Program-made: the position numbers and the translations under genes
Shown: piece after piece, positions 9,317-19,929 of the stretch
Layout of the letters: each line of letters opens with the position of its first letter
Position numbering within the stretch: position 1 is the first letter of the stretch
The notes under the pieces: generated by a model
Databases searched by the model: none
What the model saw: the letters and a program-made list of their open reading frames with translations, nothing else
Told to the model about the DNA's origin: nothing
Origin: an uncultured Pelagibacteraceae bacterium
Lineage (GTDB): Bacteria; Pseudomonadota; Alphaproteobacteria; Pelagibacterales; Pelagibacteraceae
Reading direction: 5' to 3'
DNA length: 64,000 bases
NCBI GenBank assembly: GCA_902555945.1
Contig: CACDUS010000002.1
Span: 1 to 64,000 of the forward strand

Positions 9317-9743
9317 TTTTTCAGCATTTTATTTATATACAGCTTATCAAATCCAAGTTTTCGCATTTGATGAAAATGCACCTTTTAATGCCAGAACATT
9401 TCCAATTTATTTAGGGTATGCTGGTTTATTTTTCTCTGGTCTAAAATTAATTTTACCAGACCCAGATACTATTAAAGTTGAACATAAAACTTTAGAATAT
9501 AAAAAAACAGGAATATTAATTCTTATTGCAATTATATATGGAGCAACAATTTTAAAAGTTGGGTACTTTTTAACGACATCTTTGTTTTTATTTGCTTCTT
9601 ATTATTTTTTAGGTGAAAGAAGATGGATACTAATGTTTTTATTATCATTTCCATTTGTTGCAGCATTTATGTATTTGTTGCATGGAATTCTTGATATCTA
9701 TTTAAGAGATCCTTTTTTAAAATATATTGGAGTGATGGGATGA
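9273..9743 (+). CDS. tctB: Tripartite tricarboxylate transporter small permease (TctB family), GTG start
   Basis: About 4 TM helices, position between tctC and tctA. GTG start lies inside the hairpin. Confidence 0.8.
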   Translation: MNINTTKIISLLFFIFSAFYLYTAYQIQVFAFDENAPFNARTFPIYLGYAGLFFSGLKLILPDPDTIKVEHKTLEYKKTGILILIAIIYGATILKVGYFLTTSLFLFASYYFLGERRWILMFLLSFPFVAAFMYLLHGILDIYLRDPFLKYIGVMG

Positions 9744-11242
9744 TCGAAGGAATACTAATTGGTTTAACAACAGCTCTTACATTTCAAAATATTTTTATGG
9801 TAATGATTGGTTGTTTCTTCGGAACAATTATTGGAATGCTACCAGGCTTAGGCCCAATGACTGCAATTGCTTTAATGATACCTATTACTTATGGTTTTGA
9901 TCCTGCTACTGGATTAATTTTAATGGCAGGAGTTTATTATGGTGCTGTTTTTGGTGGTTCAACATCATCAATTTTATTAAACGCACCAGGTGTTCCAGGA
10001 ACAGTTGCTACATCATTTGATGGTTATCCAATGGCTCAACAAGGTAAAGCTGGAAAAGCTTTAGCAATTGCAGCATGGAGTTCATTTGCAGGAGGAACCT
10101 TATCTGCAATTTATTTATTATTTATGGCACCAAGTTTATCTAAAGTGAGTTTATCATTTAGATCGCCCGATTATTTTGCCCTAATGATTTTAGGATTAAC
10201 AGCTATTGCAGCATTTTCATCAAAAGGGCAGTTTTTGAAAGCAATGATGATGGTAGTACTTGGTTTAATGTTAGCATCAGTTGGTCAAGATTCTTTATCA
10301 GATATTACAAGATTTACATTCAATAACATGAATTTAACAGATGGAATAAGCTTCGTTCTTGTGGTGATGGCAACTTTTGCAATGAGTGAAGCGTTGACAA
10401 TTATCTTAAAAAGAAATGATCCAACAGCTGCTGCCAAGCAAGTTTCATTGACAGAATTAGGCTCAATAAAAATTAATAAAGAGGAACGAGGAAAAATGTA
10501 CAAAACTATTCCAAGGTCGTCAGTTATTGGTTTTTTAATAGGTGTCTTGCCAGGTGCTGGAGCAACTATCGCATCATTCTTAGCTTATGGAATGGAAAGA
10601 AATTTAGTTAAGGATGAAGAAAAAGAGAAGTTTGGAAAGGGTAGTGTAAACGGATTGTCTGCTCCTGAAACAGCAAACAATGCAGCATGTTCTGGTTCAT
10701 TTGTTCCAATGTTAACTTTAGGTATCCCAGGAAGTGGAACTACAGCCGTTATGCTGGGAGCACTTTTAGGATTTGGAATACAGCCCGGTCCACGACTATA
10801 TATGACCAACCCTGAAATTTTTTGGTCAGTGATTATGTCAATGTACATTGGAATGGTTATCTTATTGATACTTAACCTCCCATTGATTCCTTATATCGCT
10901 AGAATTCTTGCAGTTCCAAAAAATTATTTGATTCCATTAATTTTATTTTTTTCAATCACAGGAATTTATGTAATGTCATTTAATAATTTTGATATTTATT
11001 TAATGATTGGTATAGCAGTTGTTGCAACTTTTTTGAGATTATATGATTTTCCAATGCCTCCATTAATATTAGCTTTCGTGCTTGGTGGACTAATGGAGGA
11101 AAATTTGAGAAGATCATTGCTATTAAGTAATGGATCTTGGGAATTTTTGTGGGACAGAACCTTAACTGTTTGTATATTGGTTACAACAATACTGATCGTT
11201 CTTTGGCATATCTATAAAACTTTAACGAAAAAGAAATCTTAA
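9740..11242 (+). CDS. tctA: Tripartite tricarboxylate transporter large permease (TctA family)
   Basis: GTIIGMLPGLGPMTAIALMIPITYGFDP; VYYGAVFGGSTSSILLNAPG; VLPGAGATIASFLAYGMER signatures. Confidence 0.95.
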   Translation: MIEGILIGLTTALTFQNIFMVMIGCFFGTIIGMLPGLGPMTAIALMIPITYGFDPATGLILMAGVYYGAVFGGSTSSILLNAPGVPGTVATSFDGYPMAQQGKAGKALAIAAWSSFAGGTLSAIYLLFMAPSLSKVSLSFRSPDYFALMILGLTAIAAFSSKGQFLKAMMMVVLGLMLASVGQDSLSDITRFTFNNMNLTDGISFVLVVMATFAMSEALTIILKRNDPTAAAKQVSLTELGSIKINKEERGKMYKTIPRSSVIGFLIGVLPGAGATIASFLAYGMERNLVKDEEKEKFGKGSVNGLSAPETANNAACSGSFVPMLTLGIPGSGTTAVMLGALLGFGIQPGPRLYMTNPEIFWSVIMSMYIGMVILLILNLPLIPYIARILAVPKNYLIPLILFFSITGIYVMSFNNFDIYLMIGIAVVATFLRLYDFPMPPLILAFVLGGLMEENLRRSLLLSNGSWEFLWDRTLTVCILVTTILIVLWHIYKTLTKKKS

Positions 11243-12321
11243 TTAAGAATTTTTTTGTATTCTTCTACAATTTTTTCCCACTGAAACTTAGAAACATATT
11301 CTTTAGCATTTTTACCAAGCATATGATATTTTTTGTTTTCAATCATTGAGTTCAATGATGAATAGATATCATCTAGATTGTTTCCATCACAAATTAAACC
11401 TGTTTTGTCATGACTGATTGCATCTGATGCACCACCATCTTTACCTCCAAGAGATGCAACACCATATTGAGCTGCCTCTACATAAGCTATTCCAAATCCT
11501 TCAACAGAAGTTTTATGTATTATAGATGGCATGACAAAAATATTTGATTTAGCTATTAAAGCATTCTTTAAATCATCGCCAATGTCTTTGAAAAACATAA
11601 CCTGAGTTTCTAAATTAAGTTCTTTAACTAATTCTTTTAAATTTTCTTCTTCTTCCCCATAACCAATACAAATATAAACAATATCAGGATATATTTGTTT
11701 TAAATTTCTTAATGCCATTAATACTTTTTCGTGGTTTTTTCTCTTATCAAATCGAGAAACAGTAATTAACCGTGGTGTTTTTATTTTTAGCAAACTTTCT
11801 ACTTTATTTAACGATTCTTTATTAAGTTCTTTAGCTGGATTAACCCCCGGATTAATCACTACTATCCTAGCTTGATCAACGCCAATATTGATTGCTAAAT
11901 TTTTTGTATATTCTGAATTAGCAATTACTTTTTCAACATTATTTAAAACTTTTACTATTTTTTTATTTTGGAAGCTCCCTTTGGGATGGTTGATTTCTTT
12001 TCCATGAATTAAACAATATTTCTTTTTTATAGTTTTAATTAATTCTAAACTTTTCCAATGGTCAGCAATTATTCCTTGAACTTTATTTTCTTTCAAAAAT
12101 TCATTTATTAATTGAGCTTTTCTTATTTTTCGTAAAAACTTAATACCTCCAACTCTTTCTATTGAAAAATTAACTTCTTTATCAAATTCTTTATGATTTT
12201 CTTGATAGTCCGCAAAAACTTTAATCATAAAGTTTTTGGACATTTCTTTAGCAAGACCCCACATTAGACTTTGCATACCACCTAATTCAGGTGGGAAAGA
12301 TCTTGTTGCGATTAAATACAT
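11239..12321 (-). CDS. Glycosyltransferase family 4 (GT-B)
   Basis: PELGGMQSLMWGLA N-terminus; VSRFDKRKNHEKVLMAL; SVEGFGIAYVEAAQYG. Confidence 0.88.
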   Translation of the reverse strand: MYLIATRSFPPELGGMQSLMWGLAKEMSKNFMIKVFADYQENHKEFDKEVNFSIERVGGIKFLRKIRKAQLINEFLKENKVQGIIADHWKSLELIKTIKKKYCLIHGKEINHPKGSFQNKKIVKVLNNVEKVIANSEYTKNLAINIGVDQARIVVINPGVNPAKELNKESLNKVESLLKIKTPRLITVSRFDKRKNHEKVLMALRNLKQIYPDIVYICIGYGEEEENLKELVKELNLETQVMFFKDIGDDLKNALIAKSNIFVMPSIIHKTSVEGFGIAYVEAAQYGVASLGGKDGGASDAISHDKTGLICDGNNLDDIYSSLNSMIENKKYHMLGKNAKEYVSKFQWEKIVEEYKKILN

Positions 12322-12875
12322 TAATTATTTTTCCACTTAATGCTGCACCCAGCGCTTGGAGTTTGTTGCTCTGGCCCTTTACCAGTATCAGCAATTTGTT
12401 TCATTGCTTTAAATAAATCACTTTCACCTTCTCTTACTGGAATTAACTTTTTAAGTTCTCTTAACCTACCTCTGTACTGAAGTTCTAATTCTTTATTATA
12501 ACCAAAGAAATCTGGTGTACATACCGCATTATAAGTTTTAGCAATTTCTTGTGTTTCATCGACTAAATAAGGAAAATCAAACTGATTTTTTTTTGCAAAC
12601 AAAATCATGTTATCAAATGAATCTTCTGGATAGTTTTCAGCATCATTTGCACAAATTGCAACAGAGTTAATACCTAAATCTTTTAATTTTTTACAATCCT
12701 CAACAATGTCTTTGGTAACTGCTTTAACGTAAGGACAATGGTTACAGATAAACATTATCAAAGTTCCATTTTCACCTTTTACATCATCAAGAGAGATTAT
12801 TTTGTTATCAGTTGATTTAAGCTTAAAGTCATGTGCCTTTTGGCCGAAATCACATATTGGAGTTTGTATTGGCAT
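12321..12875 (-). CDS. Thioredoxin-family / AhpC-TSA-like redoxin
   Basis: FICNHCPYVKAVTKDI thioredoxin-like motif typical of this redoxin family. Confidence 0.85.
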   Translation of the reverse strand: MPIQTPICDFGQKAHDFKLKSTDNKIISLDDVKGENGTLIMFICNHCPYVKAVTKDIVEDCKKLKDLGINSVAICANDAENYPEDSFDNMILFAKKNQFDFPYLVDETQEIAKTYNAVCTPDFFGYNKELELQYRGRLRELKKLIPVREGESDLFKAMKQIADTGKGPEQQTPSAGCSIKWKNN

Positions 12876-12895
12876 AATGTAATAATATATAAATT

Positions 12896-13408
12896 ATGTT
12901 TTACGATTTAAAAGATAAAAAACCAAAAAACTCTGGCGAAAATTGGGTAGCACCAAATGCAACTATAATAGGTGATGTTACTTTAGAAAAGAATTCTAGT
13001 GTTTGGTTTAATGCAACCTTAAGAGGAGATATTGAAAATATTCACGTTGGTGAAGGTTCAAATATTCAAGATGGTAGTGTTTTACATACTGATCCAGGCT
13101 ATCCATTAAAAATTGGAAAGAATGTAACTGTGGGTCATATGGTTATGCTTCATGGATGTACGATAGGGGACAATAGTTTAATTGGAATTGGTGCAGTAAT
13201 TCTTAACAATGCTAAGATTGGAAAGAATTGTATCATAGGTGCAAAAGCTTTAATCACAGAGAACAAAGAAATACCAGATAACTCATTAGTAATAGGTTCA
13301 CCTGGCAAAGTTGCTAGAGAAGTTACAGAAGAAGAAAAGAAAGCTGTAGCAGAAAATACTCGACACTATCAAGATAACTGGAAAAAATATTCTAAATCAA
13401 TCTTTTAA
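12896..13408 (+). CDS. Gamma-class carbonic anhydrase family protein
   Basis: Left-handed beta-helix hexapeptides; NIQDGSVLHTDPGYPLKIG, VGHMVMLHGCTIGD. Confidence 0.88.
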   Translation: MFYDLKDKKPKNSGENWVAPNATIIGDVTLEKNSSVWFNATLRGDIENIHVGEGSNIQDGSVLHTDPGYPLKIGKNVTVGHMVMLHGCTIGDNSLIGIGAVILNNAKIGKNCIIGAKALITENKEIPDNSLVIGSPGKVAREVTEEEKKAVAENTRHYQDNWKKYSKSIF

Positions 13409-13415
13409 TTATATA

Positions 13416-14687
13416 ATGAGAATTCTTTTTACCATTTTTATTATATCTTTATTTCTAAATTCTAATAACGTTACTTTTGCTGGTCATGCTAACGAAAAAT
13501 ACTGTTTTAATTGTAGTTATAAATACAAAATCGGTGATAAAGAAAATGATACGTATGAGTTTGAGTTTGATTTACAAACTACAATCCTCGTTAATTACAG
13601 AAACAGTATCGGAAGAATACAGACTAACGATTTATCTAAATTAGTTGAAGAACAACTTAAAGATAAAAAAACTGGTTTAGTTTCTTACATCTTATTTGAA
13701 AACAACAAAATTTTAGTTGATCAAAATAGAAAAAGTAAATACAGAGGACCATATCCTTCACACTCAGTTGGTAAATCTCTAGTATCTTTAGTTACAGGTT
13801 ATGCTATGTGTGGTGGTTATATTAATCATACAGTTTTTGATAGAATTGATTATCCAACTGTTGCTGGCACTTTATATGAAAATCAAAAATTAATTAACTT
13901 GCTTAACATGCAAGCAGGTGATGACGAAATAATTGGTGATAGGATTGGTATTTGGGATAGCAGAATAACGAAAGATAAACAAAGTATTAACATTATACCT
14001 ATTAAAAAAGCTATGAAAAAATACTTTAAAGGCAAAAATGGTTTAGAACCTGGTAAGTATTTTAATTATAGTGCCATGACAACAAATGTAATTATGAACT
14101 ATGTTATTTACAAAACTGGTGATAATTGGGAAAAATTACTACACAAAGTATTTGTTGAAGACGCTAAAGTTGCTAAAAGAGTTTATTTTCATAAGACTTT
14201 AGAAAAAAATAAAACTGGTAATAGAAAATCAGGTGAATACGGTAGATATTCTTTTTATGCTGACAGATATGATTATGTAAGAATTGCCAACATGATGATG
14301 AAACATTGGAAGAATGATACTTGCGTTGGAAAGTATTTAAAAACAATGTATGAAAATAGAGTTGATAGACAACGTGTTGAGTACAGAAATAATGATGGCA
14401 ACCATAACGCTGCACAAACTTATGGTGGTCAGTTTCTATGGGATGCTATTGGTTTAGAAGATAGACCAATTTTAATGATGGATGGTTTTGCTGGCCAACA
14501 AGTAGTAATAGATTTTGATAATAACAGAATTATTACTGCTCACTCTACAGATAGACACTACGACTATTATAGTTTGATATATTCACAATTGGAACCAGAT
14601 ACATCATACAAATCAAATGGACAATCTGAAAGACCGAAATGTAGAAAATACATTAACGCAGAACAATTTGTATTAGAACCTTGTTAA
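13416..14687 (+). CDS. Secreted beta-lactamase-family serine hydrolase
   Basis: Signal peptide; SxxK in HSVGKSLVSLVTGYA; FNYSAMTTNV resembling the YxN motif. Confidence 0.7.
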   Translation: MRILFTIFIISLFLNSNNVTFAGHANEKYCFNCSYKYKIGDKENDTYEFEFDLQTTILVNYRNSIGRIQTNDLSKLVEEQLKDKKTGLVSYILFENNKILVDQNRKSKYRGPYPSHSVGKSLVSLVTGYAMCGGYINHTVFDRIDYPTVAGTLYENQKLINLLNMQAGDDEIIGDRIGIWDSRITKDKQSINIIPIKKAMKKYFKGKNGLEPGKYFNYSAMTTNVIMNYVIYKTGDNWEKLLHKVFVEDAKVAKRVYFHKTLEKNKTGNRKSGEYGRYSFYADRYDYVRIANMMMKHWKNDTCVGKYLKTMYENRVDRQRVEYRNNDGNHNAAQTYGGQFLWDAIGLEDRPILMMDGFAGQQVVIDFDNNRIITAHSTDRHYDYYSLIYSQLEPDTSYKSNGQSERPKCRKYINAEQFVLEPC

Positions 14688-14703
14688 TTAATTATCTTTT
14701 TTA

Positions 14704-15303
14704 CTAGGGAACTAACCAAACATTCTTATTAGTTTCTAAATTGAATTTGGCTCTTCGATGTCCTTTAGCTGCAAGATAAAGCCATTCAATAGATTTAATT
14801 TTACATTTTATAACAGTAAAATTTTTATAACCTTCTTCACTTTGTTCCATTGTATAATCAAAATCTTCTAGTTTAGATATCATCCCAGAAGTAGGATTTT
14901 CTGATGTAGTTCCTGGAGGACTATCAGTTAAATAACAACGTCTACTTATATGCTGCGTTTTTTTCCATGATTCTTCAGTTCTAGAATTTTGATTATTAAC
15001 TTCACATTCTACTTTTACTCTTAATTGTATCTTTTCTTCTTTATCGTAGAAAACTAAAGAAGCATTCTTATTTTTTTTAAGAATATCCACTTTTGGAGAT
15101 CTTAAATCAGTGTGAAATTGTAATAGATTGTTTGCTCTATCTGATTTACGTAAAACAACAATTCTACCATCTACTTCATCTTGGTGAGCACAAATAAAGA
15201 CAGGAATTCTAAACGGTGAACCTCTATTGGTCACTGCGTCATCTAACATAGACCAATACTTATTTTGAATCTCCTCTAGGTTTTCATAGTATGCCGGCTG
15301 CAT
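14704..15303 (-). CDS. Pyridoxamine 5'-phosphate oxidase family protein
   Basis: VLRKSDRANNLLQFHTDLRSPKVDIL...ASLVFYDKEEKIQLRVK PNPOx-like fold sequence. Confidence 0.8.
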   Translation of the reverse strand: MQPAYYENLEEIQNKYWSMLDDAVTNRGSPFRIPVFICAHQDEVDGRIVVLRKSDRANNLLQFHTDLRSPKVDILKKNKNASLVFYDKEEKIQLRVKVECEVNNQNSRTEESWKKTQHISRRCYLTDSPPGTTSENPTSGMISKLEDFDYTMEQSEEGYKNFTVIKCKIKSIEWLYLAAKGHRRAKFNLETNKNVWLVP

Positions 15304-15306
15304 ACA

Positions 15307-16176
15307 TTACTTTCTAAATCTTTTAATTAGACTTGATGTATCCCATCTATTTCCACCCAAATCTTGAACTTCTTCATAAAATTTATCAACAAGTTCTGTT
15401 ACAGGTAATAGTGAACCATTGTTTTTAGCTTCATCCATTGCAATCTTTAAATCTTTTCTCATCCAATCAACTGCAAAACCAAAATCAAATTTATCATCAA
15501 TCATTGTTTTGTATCTGTTTTCCATTTGCCAAGATTGAGCAGCGCCTTTCGAAATAACTTCAATTACATCTTCCATGTTTAATCCAGCTTTCATTCCAAA
15601 ATTTATTCCTTCAGACAATCCTTGAACAAGTCCTGCTATACAAATTTGATTAACCATCTTAGCTAATTGTCCACATCCAGCTTTACCAAGGAGCTTCATT
15701 TTTTTGCTGTAGCAATCAATTTTATCTTTCGCTTTATCAAAGTCAGCTTGATCACCCCCAATCATAACTGTAAGTGCACCATTTTCTGCACCAGCCTGTC
15801 CACCAGATACCGGAGCATCTAATGCACCAAATCCATTTTTCTTAGCATGTTCATAAATTTCTCTAGCAATTGTTGCTGATGCTGTGGTGTTATCAATATA
15901 GATTGCACCTTTTTTAATAGTTTTAAATGCACCATTATCACCAAAAGTAACTTCTCTTAAGTCATTGTCGTTTCCAACACATGTAAATACATACTCTGCA
16001 TCTTTTGAGGCTTCCGCTGGAGTCTCTGCCATTTTACCTTTGTATTCTTTAATCCATTTTTCTGCTTTAGATTTTGTTCTGTTAAAAACAGTTACATTGT
16101 GACCACCTTTTGATATATAACCAGCCATTGGATAACCCATGACACCAAGACCTATGAAAGCAACATTACAACTCAT
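15307..16176 (-). CDS. 3-hydroxyisobutyrate dehydrogenase-family NAD(P)-dependent oxidoreductase
   Basis: FIGLGVMGYPMAGYISKGGHNVTVFNRT; DAPVSGGQAGAENGALTVMIGG. Confidence 0.92.
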   Translation of the reverse strand: MSCNVAFIGLGVMGYPMAGYISKGGHNVTVFNRTKSKAEKWIKEYKGKMAETPAEASKDAEYVFTCVGNDNDLREVTFGDNGAFKTIKKGAIYIDNTTASATIAREIYEHAKKNGFGALDAPVSGGQAGAENGALTVMIGGDQADFDKAKDKIDCYSKKMKLLGKAGCGQLAKMVNQICIAGLVQGLSEGINFGMKAGLNMEDVIEVISKGAAQSWQMENRYKTMIDDKFDFGFAVDWMRKDLKIAMDEAKNNGSLLPVTELVDKFYEEVQDLGGNRWDTSSLIKRFRK

Positions 16177-16184
16177 AATTTTTT

Positions 16185-17393
16185 ATGTTTAATAGTTTAA
16201 GTTTAAAAGTAATTATATTTGGATTTATTTTTACATTTTTTTCTAGTTTTGGACAGAGTTTTTTTTTAGGTTTATTTAATTCTAGCATTAGAGAAACACT
16301 TTCTATCACTCATGGACAATTTGGCTCAATTTATGCTTCAGCTACATTACTAAGTAGTTTTCTTTTAATTTGGGTTGGAAAAAAAATTGATGATATCAAC
16401 ATCTTTAAATTTGCTTTTTATGTAACATTGCTCCTATCATTTTCTTGTTTTTTCTTTTCAAAGATTTCATCAATAGCTTTTTTATTTATAGCTGTTTTTT
16501 TAATGAGATTTTCTGGGCAAGGATTAATGTCTCATACAGCAACAACGACTATTACAAGATACTTTACAATATCAAGGGGTAAAGCTCTTAGTGCTGGATG
16601 GTTTGGTCTTTCAACAGCAGAATTTATTTTACCTGTGCTGACTGTTTATCTACTTACAATTACTGCTTGGCAGAATATTTGGGTTTTTATTTCTATCTTT
16701 ATATTGTTTTTTTTACCGTTAGCTTCATTTTTTTTAATTAAAAAATTAGATTTTAATACTAGAGAACAAGTCGATTCCAAAGATTCTGAAATCAAAGAAA
16801 TTAAACAATGGAAAAGACTTGAAGTTATCAAAGATTATAGATTTTATATTGTATGTTTAAATATGTTAGCAATGCCATGGATTGCAACTGGTGTTTTTGT
16901 TTACCAATCTTTTATTACTGAAGCAAAAGAATGGGGCTCTTTTGTTATTGCTCAATCATTTATGGTTTATTCAATATTGTCAGTGGTTACTTTATTAGGA
17001 TCTGGATTCTTAATTGATAAATTTACTAGCAGAAAACTTTTAATCTTTATGAATATACCTTTATTGATTTCTACTTTAGTTTTATTTTACTTTGATAATC
17101 CAATTACTTCTTTTGTTTTTCTAGGGTTAATAGGTATCTCTAATGGTCTAGCCAATGTTTTAGGCTCATCAACATGGGCTGAAATTTATGGTGTAAAATT
17201 TATTGGGTCAATTAAAGCATTAACCACTGCGTTGATGGTTTTTTCCACTGCTTTTGGTACAGCTTTATTTGGTTTTTTGATAGACAGAGGTTTTTCCATA
17301 GAGCAAATAGCCATGGTTTCATTTATTTATATTTTGATCTCCTTGATCTTATTATTTCTTGTAAAAAAGAAGCTAAATCCAGAATATATTTAG
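16185..17393 (+). CDS. MFS transporter
   Basis: About 12 TM segments with MFS-type organisation. Confidence 0.85.
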   Translation: MFNSLSLKVIIFGFIFTFFSSFGQSFFLGLFNSSIRETLSITHGQFGSIYASATLLSSFLLIWVGKKIDDINIFKFAFYVTLLLSFSCFFFSKISSIAFLFIAVFLMRFSGQGLMSHTATTTITRYFTISRGKALSAGWFGLSTAEFILPVLTVYLLTITAWQNIWVFISIFILFFLPLASFFLIKKLDFNTREQVDSKDSEIKEIKQWKRLEVIKDYRFYIVCLNMLAMPWIATGVFVYQSFITEAKEWGSFVIAQSFMVYSILSVVTLLGSGFLIDKFTSRKLLIFMNIPLLISTLVLFYFDNPITSFVFLGLIGISNGLANVLGSSTWAEIYGVKFIGSIKALTTALMVFSTAFGTALFGFLIDRGFSIEQIAMVSFIYILISLILLFLVKKKLNPEYI

Positions 17394-17437
17394 AAAATCT
17401 GCTTGATTTTTTTTTGTTCACTGTATAGATACTGCGC

Positions 17438-17974
17438 ATGGCAAGAGTTACTGTAGAAGATTGCATAGATAAAGTAGATAGTCCTTACGAATTAGTCTTA
17501 GTTGCTAAAGAGAGAGCGACTCAACTAAACTCAGGTATAGAACCAACTTTAGATAGAGACAACGACAAGAATACTGTGATTGCATTGAGAGAAATTGCAG
17601 ACGAAAATATTAAAGTTCAAGATTTAACTGAAAGTGCAGTTTACAAGTTAAGAAAACATGTGGAACAAGTTGATGATAGTGCTGAGGCTGATGAAGATAT
17701 AGGTGATGATTTTGAAAACTTATACAAAGGTGAGATTTCAAAAAGTGGAACTCCAATACTACCTTCTAAGAGAGCAAGAAAATCTCCAGAAAAAATTCAA
17801 GTTTCAAAAGAAGATTTAGCTGAACTATCACAAACAAGTCAAACAGATGTAGCTAATTCTCTAGAGGAAGAAACTCAAGGTGATCAAGCAGATGTTTCAT
17901 TAGATGAAGTTTCTGAAAGTGAAAATACAGAAGCAAATGATGAAACCCCAGATTCAGATACTTCAAATACATAA
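17438..17974 (+). CDS. rpoZ: RNA polymerase omega subunit with long acidic C-terminal extension
   Basis: [33 protein letters not shown]...[17 protein letters not shown]-terminal ~90 aa rich in D/E/S/T. Confidence 0.93.
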   Translation: MARVTVEDCIDKVDSPYELVLVAKERATQLNSGIEPTLDRDNDKNTVIALREIADENIKVQDLTESAVYKLRKHVEQVDDSAEADEDIGDDFENLYKGEISKSGTPILPSKRARKSPEKIQVSKEDLAELSQTSQTDVANSLEEETQGDQADVSLDEVSESENTEANDETPDSDTSNT

Positions 17975-17996
17975 TAAAATAATATAAAGTCAAATC

Positions 17997-18989
17997 ATGA
18001 ATAGGAAAGTATCAGTTGCTCCTATGATGGATTGCACAGATCGTCATGAAAGATATTTTTTAAGATTAATTTCAAAAAATATTCTTTTATATACTGAGAT
18101 GATCGTTGATGAGGCAATCAGTAGAGGTGATAAAAAAAAATTATTGGAATTTAACGTAAATGAAAAACCAGTTGCATTACAAATCGGTGGATCATCTCCA
18201 AAATTATTAGCAGAAGCAACAAAAATTGGCGAAGACTTTGGTTATGATGAAATAAATTTGAATTTAGGCTGTCCAAGTAGAAAAGTTGAAAAAAATAAAT
18301 TTGGTGCTTGTTTAATGAAAGAGCCAAACTTAGTTGCGGATTGTTTAAGCAAGATGCAAGCTGTTACAAATCTTCCTGTAACAATTAAGACTAGAATTGG
18401 ATATGACAATGTAGAGGACTATGAAAATTTTTATAAATTTATAAGCATCCTAAAATTAACTGGAATTAAAACTTTTATAATACATGCTAGAAAAGCAATG
18501 TTAGGAAAATTTACTCCAAAGCAAAATTTAAATATACCACCTTTAAAATATGATTATGTATATAATCTTAAAAAAGATTTTCCAAATGAAGAAATAATTA
18601 TTAATGGTGGTATTTCTTCTACAGAGGAAATTAGCACTCATTTAAATAAAGTAGATGGTGTTATGATTGGAAGAGCAGCATATCATACACCTTATTTATT
18701 AGCCGATATTGAAAGAGAAATTTTTAAAAACGAAAATATACCTAGTAGACAAGAGGTGATTGAAAAATTGATACCATATGTAAAAGATGAACTAAAAAAA
18801 GGAACAAGATTAAATCAAATTATGAGACATACTTTGGGACTTTTTCATGGACAAACGGGCTCAAGTCATTGGAAAAGATATTTGAGTGAAAATATGTGTG
18901 TTCGAAATGCAGATGTTCAAAAAATAGATCATATAATGGATAAAGTAAAATATAACAATATTGACAGAACTGTGGGTGAATCTGCTTAA
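17997..18989 (+). CDS. dusA: tRNA-dihydrouridine synthase (DusA-like)
   Basis: VAPMMDCTDRHERYFLRLISKNILLYTEMI; LNLGCPSRKVEKNKFGACLM. Confidence 0.92.
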   Translation: MNRKVSVAPMMDCTDRHERYFLRLISKNILLYTEMIVDEAISRGDKKKLLEFNVNEKPVALQIGGSSPKLLAEATKIGEDFGYDEINLNLGCPSRKVEKNKFGACLMKEPNLVADCLSKMQAVTNLPVTIKTRIGYDNVEDYENFYKFISILKLTGIKTFIIHARKAMLGKFTPKQNLNIPPLKYDYVYNLKKDFPNEEIIINGGISSTEEISTHLNKVDGVMIGRAAYHTPYLLADIEREIFKNENIPSRQEVIEKLIPYVKDELKKGTRLNQIMRHTLGLFHGQTGSSHWKRYLSENMCVRNADVQKIDHIMDKVKYNNIDRTVGESA

Positions 18990-19815
18990 TACAATTCTAT
19001 CAAATCAATATTCTATTTATATCTTTTTAATGATAGCAACAGCTTTTCCTGTAGGTTTTTTTGCAGGTTTATTTGGTATAGGAGGTGGATTAATCACGGT
19101 ACCATTTCTTTTTTTTATATTTGAAGCATTAGGAGTAGATAAAAACTATTTGATGCATTTAGCTGTTGGAACTTCATTTGCAATTATTATTCCAACTTCA
19201 ATGGTTTCTGTTTACACTCACAACAAACATGGGTCAGTAGATCCAAGTATAGTCAAAACTTATGGCCTATTTGTAATTATTGGAGTTTTACTTGGAACAA
19301 CTTTCGCAGCATTGGCAAAAACAAAGCTATTAGTAGTTTTCTTTACAGTGGTAGTATTTTTTCTTGGCACATATTTGTTAATTAATTCAAATCAACAAAA
19401 AATAAATAGGAATAAATTTAAACTACACTTTCGTATTCTTTTTGGTTTAATTTCAGGCTTTATTTCAGCACCAATGGGTATTGGAGGTGCAGTAATGAAT
19501 GTACCAATATTAAAATATTTTGGATATCCAATCAAAAAAGCAATAGGTAGTGCTGCAACAATAGGTTTTATTATAGCTTTATGTGGAGCAATAGGCTTTT
19601 GGTACTCAGGAATAGTTTTAAATGCTAAACTTCCTTTGAGTTTGGGATTTATAAATATACCAGCATTTTTGATTTTTATTCCAATTACAATGTTTATGGC
19701 AAAAGTTGGAGCAAACTTAGCACACAAAATTGATAAAACTAAACTTCAAGTATTTTTCGGAATTTTTTTATACGTTATTGGAACTATATTTGTTTTTAGA
19801 TATTCTGGCTTATAA
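18961..19815 (+). CDS. TauE/SafE-family sulfite exporter-like membrane protein
   Basis: GLFGIGGGLITVPFLF and APMGIGGAVMNVPIL repeats. Confidence 0.9.
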   Translation: MTELWVNLLNTILSNQYSIYIFLMIATAFPVGFFAGLFGIGGGLITVPFLFFIFEALGVDKNYLMHLAVGTSFAIIIPTSMVSVYTHNKHGSVDPSIVKTYGLFVIIGVLLGTTFAALAKTKLLVVFFTVVVFFLGTYLLINSNQQKINRNKFKLHFRILFGLISGFISAPMGIGGAVMNVPILKYFGYPIKKAIGSAATIGFIIALCGAIGFWYSGIVLNAKLPLSLGFINIPAFLIFIPITMFMAKVGANLAHKIDKTKLQVFFGIFLYVIGTIFVFRYSGL

Positions 19816-19852
19816 AAAAAAAGGGCGGCTTCAGTCTCCCTCTACCACCCTT
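19813..19852 (-). terminator. Rho-independent-type terminator (minus strand) downstream of the lipoprotein gene
   Basis: On minus strand: AAGGGTGG-tagagggagactgaag-CCGCCCTT followed by a run of T (one U-G wobble). Confidence 0.75.
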
Positions 19853-19929
19853 AATAAAATTTATAATTGATTCGATGCTAAAAAATAATCTCGTAATAAT
19901 TGAAAATTAAACTTATTAACTTAGTAGAT

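Noticed and set aside
13416-14687. Antibiotic-resistance beta-lactamase
   Set aside because: Only the general SxxK family fold is visible; nothing supports a resistance role.
19813-19852. tmRNA or SRP RNA fragment
   Set aside because: No SRP apical motif (GGAAGC..) or tmRNA-like tRNA domain found nearby; terminator is the simpler explanation.
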